Source: Sandaracinaceae bacterium (GTDB taxonomy: Bacteria > Myxococcota_A > Polyangia > Polyangiales > JADJQN01). Taken from it: a stretch of DNA of 64,000 bases. The notes below the pieces were generated by a model. It worked only from the letters and a program-made list of their open reading frames with translations, was not told the DNA's origin and did no database searches. A program made the position numbers and the translations under genes. Each line of letters starts with the position of its first letter. The stretch's first letter is position 1. The stretch covers positions 1,612,001 to 1,676,000 of the forward strand of contig JADJQN010000001.1 of the NCBI GenBank assembly GCA_016712745.1, given 5' to 3'. Shown in pieces: positions 1-7,713 of the stretch.

Positions 1-1026
1 TGCGCTCACCAGGCGCCTCACATCGACGCCATCGTCGGGGTTGGGATCGTTTACCACGGCATCGACGTCGAGCACGATGCCTTGCGCGAACGCCTGAATA
101 GCTTCGACGACGCTCGTATCGAGCGACGCACCGTCGAATCCAATATTGAACACCAGGGGATTACCCATCACGTCGAGCGCGGCCGTGTCGCGCGCGAGCG
201 ACTCGAGCTCCTCGGCCGAGTCGAACACATCGCCCGAGAAGAAGCCGAGCACGCGGATTCCTTGGGAGCGCAACGCGCGAATGGCATCGATGTACTGATG
301 CGGAGGCGGTACGATTTCAGGCCCGTAGGGATTGGAACCGCTCGGCCCGTTGTGAAAGGGCGCATCTGTAAAGAGGAAGACAAGCGGCAAAGAATCTTCG
401 CGGTAACACGGGTAGCCGAAACCTCCGCGCGGACAGCCGAAGCTGGGCGGCACAAAGCGTCCAATGCCGGCACCGGTTGCGAGTTGGTAGAGTGCTTCGA
501 CTTGCGCCTCGGGTTGATCGTGTCCGCTCTCGAGCTGAAGGGCGTTGACGGCGCCCTGCACTGCCGAGATGTCTCGTGTCATTGGAAGTTGCAGGGTGAA
601 CGGATCGTCAATGGGGTCGTCGCCGTAAGGCTCGACCGGGAAATCGGCAAAGGATGCAACGCCCAGGGCGATGTCGGGGATCTGCGCTTCGATCGCCGGC
701 GCGATCACATCGCGCAACTTGTCGCGTATCTGGTCGATCTCGTCGCCCATTGAGGCGGTGACGTCGATCAGAAAGACGATGTCCGCGCGCTGTAGTCGCG
801 TTGAAAAGCTCACCGGCAGTTCAACGGGCGGCTGATCTTCCGGAAGCATCGGCACGTCGATGCAAAGAAGCGCTGGCATGGGCGGCACGACCGCATCGCG
901 CGACGCGTCGGGCAAGTTGAGCCCCGTCTTTGAGCCGCACGCACTTGTCGTCATCGCGACGGCAGCTAATACCAGCGCGCGTGCGACGTTGAGACGTGCA
1001 ATGTTCAGAAATGAAGTACGACGCAT
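1..1026 (-). CDS. VWA-domain surface lipoprotein (3' end beyond window)
   Basis: The frame is open from an ATG at 1026 to the left edge, so at least 342 residues are visible and the C-terminus is missing. The N-terminus has basic residues, a hydrophobic stretch and a lipobox ending in Cys30 (TTSAC), so it should be a lipoprotein. From about residue 82 a von Willebrand factor A domain begins. Its MIDAS metal site reads DVTAS (Asp88, Thr90, Ser92), a Thr-for-Ser variant of DxSxS, followed by a Rossmann-like alternation with FLFTDAP and RVLGFFSGD strands. VWA domains bind proteins through a divalent metal. The partner is unknown. It is transcribed away from the APP1-like gene cluster on the same strand. 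Confidence 0.8.
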   Translation of the reverse strand, partial: MRRTSFLNIARLNVARALVLAAVAMTTSACGSKTGLNLPDASRDAVVPPMPALLCIDVPMLPEDQPPVELPVSFSTRLQRADIVFLIDVTASMGDEIDQIRDKLRDVIAPAIEAQIPDIALGVASFADFPVEPYGDDPIDDPFTLQLPMTRDISAVQGAVNALQLESGHDQPEAQVEALYQLATGAGIGRFVPPSFGCPRGGFGYPCYREDSLPLVFLFTDAPFHNGPSGSNPYGPEIVPPPHQYIDAIRALRSQGIRVLGFFSGDVFDSAEELESLARDTAALDVMGNPLVFNIGFDGASLDTSVVEAIQAFAQGIVLDVDAVVNDPNPDDGVDVRRLVSA

Positions 1027-1085
1027 GCCAAGCCTCGCAAAAGCCTACGCAAACGTAGCCGCAAGGGCGTGACTCGTCGAGCCGG

Positions 1086-2129
1086 TCAGAGGCGCATTTT
1101 TGCGCGCTTCTTCGCAGCATGGGCCCGTGCACGATCGCGCGAGAAAAGCGCGATGTAGTCAATGACGTGAGGCTCGTCGCCGACATGAGGATCCTCGCGC
1201 ACAACGACTTGCCCCATTTCGGCCTCTACCGCGTCGAGACGGGCAAGAAAGCCCCGTATCACGGCAGTTGCACCACCAAAGAGCTGCTGTTCGAGATTGG
1301 GGCGTTCGAGCATCAGCTCGTGAACGGCGGAGAAGCCAATTTGTTTGCGGCGTGCCAAATCGGTGTAGCTCGCAAGCAGCGCATCCGCCGTGAAGCCATG
1401 TTCAATCACAAGCTCCGCGCCAACCCGCAATACGGACATCGGCTCGAGCGCGCCTTCTTCTAGCAGGGCGAGCGCCGGCTGAAAATAGTTGTAGAACGGG
1501 CAGACGCGTCGGCCCAGCTCGGTGAATGCATCGGGCGACGAAACGCGATCGAGATGAATGAAGATGCGTCGACACACATCGCCGCGTGGAACGTCCGCTG
1601 CTAGGCGCAAGATGCGCGGGATCTCCTCGGGATACACGCGCGCACGCTCCAGCACGGCAAAAAGCGTGTCGCGGCCGACGCGCTCGCCGCAGATGTCGGC
1701 GTAAAGTGAGTAGATGAATGCGTCCGCCTCAGCATCATCGCCGAAACAGATTTCGTCGGCCGAAGAAGCGGTCTGCGTTCGCGATGTGAGCAAGGCGGCG
1801 AGCTTGTACCCAATCTGATCGCGCAAGAAGCGAACGCGGCCGCGCACCAAATGATGCAGGCTCGGCTTGAGCGTGAATGAATCCCACTTCACGCCATCGA
1901 GCCGCAGCTTCGCTTCGAGCACGCGACGCATCTGCTCGGGACTCCCAGACAAAATGTAAATGCCCGCTGGATTCGTTGCTCGCTGTTCGCGTAGCAACGC
2001 AGCCGCGCCTGGCACAGTCAACTTCTTCTTCGCTGGCTCGAACGCCGTACGTAGCAAATCGCGCACGGTATCGAACTCCGTGCGCAGATACGTCTTGTCC
2101 AGATCCCAGCGATAGACGATGCGTTTCAC
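1086..2129 (-). CDS. APP1-like HAD-superfamily phosphatase
   Basis: The 347-residue protein resembles the catalytic domain of App1-type (DUF2183) phosphatidate phosphatases. HAD motif I is WDLDKTYL (Asp9 nucleophile, Asp11), motif II is the ILSGSP serine (Ser61), Lys109 fits motif III, and CFGDDAEAD (Asp131/Asp132) fits motif IV. The family dephosphorylates phosphatidate or related phosphomonoesters; the substrate here is not shown. There is no signal peptide, so it is probably cytoplasmic. The start is GTG at 2129 and its bases overlap the TGA of the upstream lipoprotein gene (GTGA), which indicates translational coupling. Confidence 0.72.
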   Translation of the reverse strand: MKRIVYRWDLDKTYLRTEFDTVRDLLRTAFEPAKKKLTVPGAAALLREQRATNPAGIYILSGSPEQMRRVLEAKLRLDGVKWDSFTLKPSLHHLVRGRVRFLRDQIGYKLAALLTSRTQTASSADEICFGDDAEADAFIYSLYADICGERVGRDTLFAVLERARVYPEEIPRILRLAADVPRGDVCRRIFIHLDRVSSPDAFTELGRRVCPFYNYFQPALALLEEGALEPMSVLRVGAELVIEHGFTADALLASYTDLARRKQIGFSAVHELMLERPNLEQQLFGGATAVIRGFLARLDAVEAEMGQVVVREDPHVGDEPHVIDYIALFSRDRARAHAAKKRAKMRL

Positions 2130-2617
2130 CGTGGCGGTCGCGTCCCGTTAAAGGCCTGCTCGTTGGCACAGGTGAGCAGATAGCCGCAGTCCGCGGAATT
2201 GTTGTGCTGTGCAACGTACGTGATGGTGCCCGTAAGCACGTCGCCGTCGATGTCCGCTGAAACGTTCGCATTGATTGTGTACGCGCACGCCCCCGTGCTC
2301 CCGGCGCGCGTGCCTGCGATGTGCAAGTCCATGTGCTCGCCGACAAGCTCGCCTGTGAAGACGTGGCTGCCAAGGTAGATATCGAGGGCCGGCGCTACCA
2401 GGCCTCCGGCCGTCGCACTCACACTGCTCCCGTTTTGTGTGAGGGTCATTTGCACGCCGGTAGTCGTCGCGTTCTCATTCCAGTTGGGGAACATGCACGC
2501 GTTCTCGTGGTTGGTGAGCGAGAGCGAGTAATCGCCCGCGACGTCGACCGGGTCTGACCCGCAGGCAGCGGTCGAAACCATTCCGAAAACCACAACAATC
2601 ATGAGCGTCCTGTGCAT
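2126..2617 (-). CDS. small lipoprotein, function unknown
   Basis: This 163-residue lipoprotein starts at the ATG at 2617 because a strong GGAGGG Shine-Dalgarno lies just upstream; the frame is open further upstream but has no comparable site. The signal peptide ends in a VSTAACG lipobox. The mature part is short, acidic and rich in beta-prone Thr/Ser/Gly segments, with several cysteines (CMFPN, ACAY, DCGYLLTC) that could form disulphides. This resembles the small beta-barrel-like lipoproteins frequent in Myxococcota, but I do not recognise a family. Its stop overlaps the GTG start of the APP1-like phosphatase. It is divergent from the nucleosidase gene, 74 bp away. Confidence 0.7.
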   Translation of the reverse strand: MHRTLMIVVVFGMVSTAACGSDPVDVAGDYSLSLTNHENACMFPNWNENATTTGVQMTLTQNGSSVSATAGGLVAPALDIYLGSHVFTGELVGEHMDLHIAGTRAGSTGACAYTINANVSADIDGDVLTGTITYVAQHNNSADCGYLLTCANEQAFNGTRPPR

Positions 2618-2691
2618 GTTGCTTCCCTCCCCTACGCGTAGGTTGTCGCATTCAAACTGTGAGCGTTCAAGACATCTGATATCGTGCGCAC

Positions 2692-3390
2692 ATGCAGCGT
2701 TTGTCCGAACCACCGAAAGCCCGGATCGATGTGCTGATCCTCGCCGCGCACGCCCCAGACTTGGCTGGCATGCGCGCGGCACTCGGTGAGAACCTCGATG
2801 GCCATATTCGTGGCCTCTACGTCTCGGCGAAAGCCGTGGGTCTGGGGCTCGCGATGGCCGGAGCGGGCACCGCGAGTCGCATCAAGCAACTTGAGCCGCG
2901 CTGCATCATCTTCAGTGGAACCTGTGGCGTATATCCAGGGCAGGCGCACTATCGCCCGAACGACGTCATCGTTGCGAACCGCTTTGCACTTGCCGATCCT
3001 ACCGCCCTGTCGGGCCACGCAGCATTTCCTGAGCCCATGCAAACCAGCGTGGAAGCGCCGGCGCTCATCTGCCAGGGCCTCGGAGCGTCGGGGCCGCGCG
3101 TTCGCATGGCGCCCGTGGCGAGCACACTTTCGACGACGATCGACGACGCGCTCGCGGCGCAGCTCCTCATCGCCAGTGGCTGCGAAGCTGAAAACCTCGA
3201 AGCTTTTTCAGTCGCGATTGCTGCAGCGGCTGCGCACGTACCGTTTGCGGTCGTACTCGGTGTCGCGAACGCAGTAGGCTCCAAGGGCCGTGAAGATTGG
3301 TTGCAATTTCAACGCAGCGCGGTGATTGCTGCGGCTGACGTGATCACCACGTGGGTGCACAACGGCGCGCCCGGCCTTCCTCATAGCTGA
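2692..3390 (+). CDS. nucleoside phosphorylase-superfamily hydrolase (MqnB/Pfs-like)
   Basis: This 232-residue protein has the PNP/UDP phosphorylase fold signatures: a glycine-rich GAGTASRI segment near residues 57-64, FSGTCGVYPGQ around 74-84, and the substrate-binding AENLEAFSVA segment near 166-175, which corresponds to the ExMExxA ribose-binding motif of MTA/SAH nucleosidases. GVANAVGSKGREDW follows. Family members cleave N-glycosidic bonds of nucleosides such as methylthioadenosine, SAH or futalosine. The short length and C-terminal motif fit futalosine hydrolase or a related nucleosidase, but no menaquinone genes adjoin it, so substrate assignment is open. Confidence 0.72.
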   Translation: MQRLSEPPKARIDVLILAAHAPDLAGMRAALGENLDGHIRGLYVSAKAVGLGLAMAGAGTASRIKQLEPRCIIFSGTCGVYPGQAHYRPNDVIVANRFALADPTALSGHAAFPEPMQTSVEAPALICQGLGASGPRVRMAPVASTLSTTIDDALAAQLLIASGCEAENLEAFSVAIAAAAAHVPFAVVLGVANAVGSKGREDWLQFQRSAVIAAADVITTWVHNGAPGLPHS

Positions 3391-3461
3391 GACTTCCACT
3401 GCGGCGTTTCGCGTCACATTGTAAGTTAGGCGAGATAAATCGGCGTATCCGTTTGCTATCG

Positions 3462-3514
3462 CTCTCGCGCGACCCCCTATTTGAGCTGCATCGCTCGTTT
3501 GCAGCGAGAGGGGG
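3462..3514 (+). promoter_or_regulatory. possible ribosome-binding-site-occluding leader hairpins
   Basis: CTCTCGC at 3462-3468 is perfectly complementary to GCGAGAG at 3504-3510, and the C5 run at 3473-3477 is complementary to the G5 run at 3510-3514. The two pairings partly compete, and both cover the Shine-Dalgarno of the downstream membrane-protein gene. That is the arrangement expected for a translational switch or RNA thermometer, but it rests on complementarity only. Confidence 0.3.
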
Positions 3515-3522
3515 ATTTGATC

Positions 3523-4065
3523 ATGAGCCAAGCAACGATAGATCAGCTCGCCGACAACGTGCCGACGGCAGAAGTGTACCAGCACCCCATCCATCGGCTT
3601 CGCGTGGCACTCATCACAGGTCAGCTCGCAAGCTCGATCATGCTCCTCTTGATGATGGCGGTTTCCTTGGTCAGCGGTGACGGAGCGTTCTATCCATTGC
3701 GGGTCATCGGTTCGATGGCGCTGGGCGATCGCGCCATGACCGGCGACGGAACGTTCCCCATCGCAATCGGTTTGCTGCTCAACCAGTTTGCGCTGACCCT
3801 CGTGTGGAGCGTCGCCTTCTGGGCAGTTCTCGAAGCGCTTCACGTGAGGGATCGGGGCAAGCTCGCGTTGATGGGTTTGGGCCTCGGAGTGGTCAGCCAG
3901 ATTCTCGACGTGAACATTTTGATGGGCCCGGTCATGACGGCCCTGCACGGTCACAACATCTACGCTGAGCACGTCCCGCCGGCCATGAGCTGGGTAGCCC
4001 ACCTGGTGTTTGGCGCATCCTTCGCGTGTTACCCGGGGATTCAGCGTTACCTCGATAGCAGCTAG
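3523..4065 (+). CDS. small integral membrane protein
   Basis: The 180-residue protein starts at ATG 3523, eight bases after a GAGAGGGGG ribosome-binding site. About four hydrophobic segments are visible: residues roughly 30-50 (SIMLLLMMAV), 78-105 (IGLLLNQFAL to FWAVLEAL), 112-138 (MGLGLGVVSQILDV) and 152-172. The middle helices contain Asn/Gln and Asp residues, and a His/Tyr-rich loop (LHGHNIYAEHV) precedes the last. I recognise no family. It is monocistronic. The leader contains complementary segments that could occlude the ribosome-binding site (see the separate entry). Confidence 0.6.
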   Translation: MSQATIDQLADNVPTAEVYQHPIHRLRVALITGQLASSIMLLLMMAVSLVSGDGAFYPLRVIGSMALGDRAMTGDGTFPIAIGLLLNQFALTLVWSVAFWAVLEALHVRDRGKLALMGLGLGVVSQILDVNILMGPVMTALHGHNIYAEHVPPAMSWVAHLVFGASFACYPGIQRYLDSS

Positions 4066-4174
4066 CCGCCTGCGCCTTAGACGGCCGAGGCGCGCAAACC
4101 GGGGCCAAGAACGCGTCACAACGCGCAGTGGCTGAACGGCTCGGCTTCGTCTACGCTTCTCCCACCAGGCTCGC

Positions 4175-4870
4175 ATGGACGCCCCGTCATCCAATCGCCC
4201 ACCGCCGTCCCAACCGGCTACTAACGATCCGTTCGCGGCCCAGCCGACGCCGACTGACGACGATGGCTCCTTCGTGACAGCGTTGCAGGCGGCTGGCCTG
4301 CTGACCGAGCTCGACGACAACGAGTTTTTGCGCATTCTCGGATTGCTCCCTGATGAAATGCAGGGCGCGGCACGCCGGATGGAGTTGCTCTCACTCTATT
4401 TTCAGGGCGGCGACGAGCCAACGGTGGGTTGGCGCCGCACGCAAGCCGATCGCTACTTCATGCATCGCGAGACCGACACGGTATCGGCCCAGTCGATCTT
4501 GCGCCGCGTATGCGCCCTCGCTCCCGAAGTCGGCAGCGTCACACTCGAGCGAATTGGCGAGGCGCGTTATGGCCAGCTCGTGCTGCGCAACAATGAACAT
4601 GTGATCGCCGTTGTCGACGACGATGAGCTCGACGACGACGACGCTACCGTCCCGATCACAATGCCAACCGTCACCGTCCGCGGCATCGTCCGCGCCATGA
4701 ACATGCTGCTTCAGCGCGCCGGCGTTCGCATCCGCTTGATCCCTCTCGCCAGCAACGATTTCGCCGAAGCCTACATCGCGATGTCGGTGCGCGCCGTGAT
4801 GGACCTAGCCAAAGCCGGCATCCTCGACGAAGACGACCCCGAAGAACTCATGGAGTTCGCGGGCTGGTAA
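4175..4870 (+). CDS. hypothetical acidic cytoplasmic protein
   Basis: I do not recognise this 231-residue protein. It begins with a Pro/Ser/Asn-rich segment of about 30 residues without a signal peptide. An acidic helical region around residues 33-80 follows, then a mixed alpha/beta part. A run of aspartates (DDDELDDDDATV) near residues 147-158 and an acidic C-terminus (DEDDPEELMEFAGW) stand out. There are no membrane segments. The ATG at 4175 is the first plausible start after a C-rich leader. It stands alone between the membrane protein and the convergent nitroreductase operon. Confidence 0.55.
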   Translation: MDAPSSNRPPPSQPATNDPFAAQPTPTDDDGSFVTALQAAGLLTELDDNEFLRILGLLPDEMQGAARRMELLSLYFQGGDEPTVGWRRTQADRYFMHRETDTVSAQSILRRVCALAPEVGSVTLERIGEARYGQLVLRNNEHVIAVVDDDELDDDDATVPITMPTVTVRGIVRAMNMLLQRAGVRIRLIPLASNDFAEAYIAMSVRAVMDLAKAGILDEDDPEELMEFAGW

Positions 4871-4894
4871 CACTCGGCAGGCGGACGGCAGTGC

Positions 4895-5551
4895 TTAGAT
4901 GAAGCGTACGTTGGCGGTGGGGTCTTCGCGGGTGGTGCGGCAGTTGTTGGCTGCGACCGCGCTATCTTCGTAGCCGATGGCTATGCCGAAGAGCAGGCCG
5001 ATGTGTTCGTCGAAGCCGAGCATGTCGCGGATGGCTGGCGCGTAGGAGGCAAGGCTTGCTTGGGCGCACGTGCCCAGGCCCTCGCTAGTCGCGAGGAGCA
5101 ACACCGATTGCAGCCAGCAGCCCACGTCGATCGCGGGGTAGAGACCCAAACGCTTATCCATTCCGACAATCGCGATGTGCGGCGCGTCGAATGCAAGGAA
5201 GTTTCGCATCCACGCCTTCTGTCGCGCTTCGTGGTCTGTGCGCGCAACGCTCATCGCCTCGTACAATGCTTTGCCGCACTGCCGACGATGCGTGTTGTAC
5301 GGCTCGGGATAATCACCCGGCCAATCGAAGTCCGCAGAAATCATCCCGCTCTCGGCAGCCTGGCTAAGCCTGTGCGTGAGCGCCTTCGTGGATACGCCCG
5401 ACGTTACGACCACGCGCCACGGCTGAATATTGCACCACGAGGGGGACACCTGAGCAGTCGCAAAAATGCGCGTGAGCACGTCGCGCGGTACTTCACGCGA
5501 AGTGAAGCCCCGCACGCTGCGGCGTGCTTGAAGCGCATCCGCGAGATCCAT
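4895..5551 (-). CDS. nitroreductase-family FMN oxidoreductase
   Basis: The 218-residue length and motifs fit the nitroreductase family: an N-terminal FMN phosphate-binding ARRSVRGF (residues 9-16), PSWCNIQPWR around 36-45 replacing the common PSxxNxQPW, a central GCWLQSVLLLATSEGLGTCAQ helix, and the LLFGIAIGYED strand near the C-terminus. Such enzymes reduce nitro, quinone or enoate substrates with NAD(P)H in the cytoplasm. The ATG at 5551 overlaps the stop of the preceding lipoprotein by one base (TGATG), so it is probably the last cistron of the operon that starts at 9818, an unexpected partner for two surface lipoproteins. Confidence 0.85.
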   Translation of the reverse strand: MDLADALQARRSVRGFTSREVPRDVLTRIFATAQVSPSWCNIQPWRVVVTSGVSTKALTHRLSQAAESGMISADFDWPGDYPEPYNTHRRQCGKALYEAMSVARTDHEARQKAWMRNFLAFDAPHIAIVGMDKRLGLYPAIDVGCWLQSVLLLATSEGLGTCAQASLASYAPAIRDMLGFDEHIGLLFGIAIGYEDSAVAANNCRTTREDPTANVRFI

Positions 5552-7713
5552 CAGTTGATGCGCTGAAGGTTCATGCCGCCGGCGTAGGCGTAGCTGACGT
5601 AGTTGTCGAAGCCGTACACGATCACGCCGATCGGTTGATCGGAGAGCAGCGTGTGCACGCCATCCTGCTGGTCCCCATCATCCACGCGCGAGATCATGCC
5701 CATCGTGATGACGTCGGGGTATGAGAGCTGGCAACGAATTACGACACGCTCAGGATCCGGATCCCCGGGCGCGCGCGGGATACCGTCGGCGGGGGAGCGA
5801 GTGCAGGTGTTGGGGAGCGCTTCGCCGTCGAGCTGAATAGTCGCGTTGTTCGGTGCCAAGATCGTGATGAAGTCGAAGCCGTAATAGAGGGGCGTGAGCA
5901 ATACGTAATCACGGCGATATTGCGCGATCGGCGGAACAACGATGATGGAGGGATCACCTCCCGGGAAATAATACGGAATGCCGACCGCATCCTGGCTCGA
6001 CATCGCCTGCAGCACTGCGATGGGCCTGTCGGCACTCATCTCGAAATCCTGGTCTGCGCGCAGAATGATGTCTTCACCCTCGCCGAGCGAGAACGACGCA
6101 TAAGCGTCTGGCAACGACGTCGTGATGCTGGTCGTACCAGGCGTGATGGCGAGAACACGAACCCACTCCGGCTCGTTGAAATCGCCGACGCTGTTGGCTG
6201 GGTCGAGGAACGCGGCATTGAGCGCTTGGGTGCGGCGCGGCATGCGGCCGATAATGAAGTCGGTACCAAGTGTTGAATTTGGCACGAGCTGCTCTTCAAG
6301 ATGATCCGCACAACACTGACGATTGGCGAGCGTGTCGAAGCGCGGAGCATCGGATGCTTCGCTGCCCACGAAGACAGTCACAGGCTTTGTCGCGGCGATG
6401 GTGGTGCCCGTAAAGTCGGCGTTGAAGCCTTGCGTCTCCATGTTCACGACGTCGTACGGACCGATAGTGATGTCGAACGACTGTCGCGAATGTAGCTCGG
6501 GGATCTCGCCGCCGGCACGCACGAGCACTACGCCGTTGCCGGTCGTGATGTGCATCGATGTCTCGGTCTGAGTTCCAACGATGGTCAGGAATGCGCGCAG
6601 GTCTTCGTCGGTGCGCGTCTGATCGAAATCGGTGTTGGGATTGGTCGAGTTCGCAATCGTCTGAGGCCAGCCGACCACTGTGTAGTTTACGTCGAGACCC
6701 GACGACGGAATCAGTAGCGAGGCGTCGTTCGAGAAGACGCCTGCGTTGTCGAGCGGGTTGAACTGATACGCGACGATGGGGAGCGCTGAGGTCACACGAT
6801 AGGCGTTTGATGTAAGCGCCGAATGTGTGCCGTCGTTCATGCCAGAGGCCGTCAAGCTTACACGGCAGCTACCCGTTGTTTCGCAGCGCTCCCCTGTACC
6901 GCAATCGGTATCCGCGTTGCAGGTCGCCGGGAGATAGGCGCCGGTCGAGGTACGACAATGCCTCGCGCAAACTTCTCCACCCGTGCACTCGCTTGGAGAG
7001 TCGCACATGGCGAGACTGCTCGAGCCATCGACTTCCCGGCGCGGCAGGCGGAAGATTTCTAGGTCGCCAGGCAAAACGGTCTCGCGCGCAACGACCGTGG
7101 GAACAGGCGGACTGCCGACCGGTGCATCGTTACGCTCAACGACAACTTCGGTGGGAATCGACCCGGGATTGGAGACGACGACGGCAAACTGTTGCGACGA
7201 AGCGTCTTTGCCAGCGCCGATGGCGGCGTTGTCGAGATCAGCTGCCCAGAATTCACAGCCTTCGTAACTATGTGCCGCGACCGCGAGCTCGCACAAATTC
7301 TTGCACTCGCCGCTGTCACACACGAAGCCGTCTTCAATAATGCATTCCTCAACGACGTTCCACATGGAGCCATCGCCCGCGCAACGCACTACGTTGTTGT
7401 CGTCGCAGCCGAGCGTGTCGGGTTGGCACTTGATGCACCACAAGTCCGGCACACAGATCATGTCGTTCGCTGCGCAGTCTTCCGTCTCGACGCGGTAAAA
7501 CTCCCCCGCACGAACGCACGAGTTGTGCACATTGCCAACGCACGCTTCGCTGTCTTCTTCGTAGCAGAAGAAGGAGCCGTCCAAGAACGGAGGGCGTGCA
7601 TCTTCCCTACCGCCGTCTTCGCGCGTGGGCGCGCCCGGGGGGCTACTGCATGCAGTGAGGGCGCACGCTACGAGACATGCGCCGAACCAAACCGAAGATG
7701 TGGAACGAATCAT
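5551..7713 (-). CDS. IgGFc-binding-like cell-surface lipoprotein
   Basis: This 720-residue protein has a lipoprotein signal peptide (lipobox ALTACSS, Cys22). A cysteine-rich module lies at about residues 50-150, with many short-spaced Cys pairs in small disulphide knots. The long remaining part is rich in beta strands and carries features of the IgGFc-binding domain described in metazoan mucus proteins and common in Myxococcota: YEGCEFWAADLDN, TVFVGSEASD, CCADHLEEQLVP and GVIVYGFDNYVSYAYAGG at the end. A second Cys cluster (CTGGEVCARHC) sits near 240-285. It is presumably exported and outer-membrane anchored; an adhesive role is inferred only. It overlaps its upstream and downstream neighbours by 4 and 1 bases. 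Confidence 0.78.
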   Translation of the reverse strand: MIRSTSSVWFGACLVACALTACSSPPGAPTREDGGREDARPPFLDGSFFCYEEDSEACVGNVHNSCVRAGEFYRVETEDCAANDMICVPDLWCIKCQPDTLGCDDNNVVRCAGDGSMWNVVEECIIEDGFVCDSGECKNLCELAVAAHSYEGCEFWAADLDNAAIGAGKDASSQQFAVVVSNPGSIPTEVVVERNDAPVGSPPVPTVVARETVLPGDLEIFRLPRREVDGSSSLAMCDSPSECTGGEVCARHCRTSTGAYLPATCNADTDCGTGERCETTGSCRVSLTASGMNDGTHSALTSNAYRVTSALPIVAYQFNPLDNAGVFSNDASLLIPSSGLDVNYTVVGWPQTIANSTNPNTDFDQTRTDEDLRAFLTIVGTQTETSMHITTGNGVVLVRAGGEIPELHSRQSFDITIGPYDVVNMETQGFNADFTGTTIAATKPVTVFVGSEASDAPRFDTLANRQCCADHLEEQLVPNSTLGTDFIIGRMPRRTQALNAAFLDPANSVGDFNEPEWVRVLAITPGTTSITTSLPDAYASFSLGEGEDIILRADQDFEMSADRPIAVLQAMSSQDAVGIPYYFPGGDPSIIVVPPIAQYRRDYVLLTPLYYGFDFITILAPNNATIQLDGEALPNTCTRSPADGIPRAPGDPDPERVVIRCQLSYPDVITMGMISRVDDGDQQDGVHTLLSDQPIGVIVYGFDNYVSYAYAGGMNLQRIN

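Noticed and set aside
82..753. 223-residue plus-strand open frame
   Set aside because: It is antisense to the VWA lipoprotein, whose frame has a signal peptide, lipobox and MIDAS motif; the plus-strand translation has no recognisable feature.
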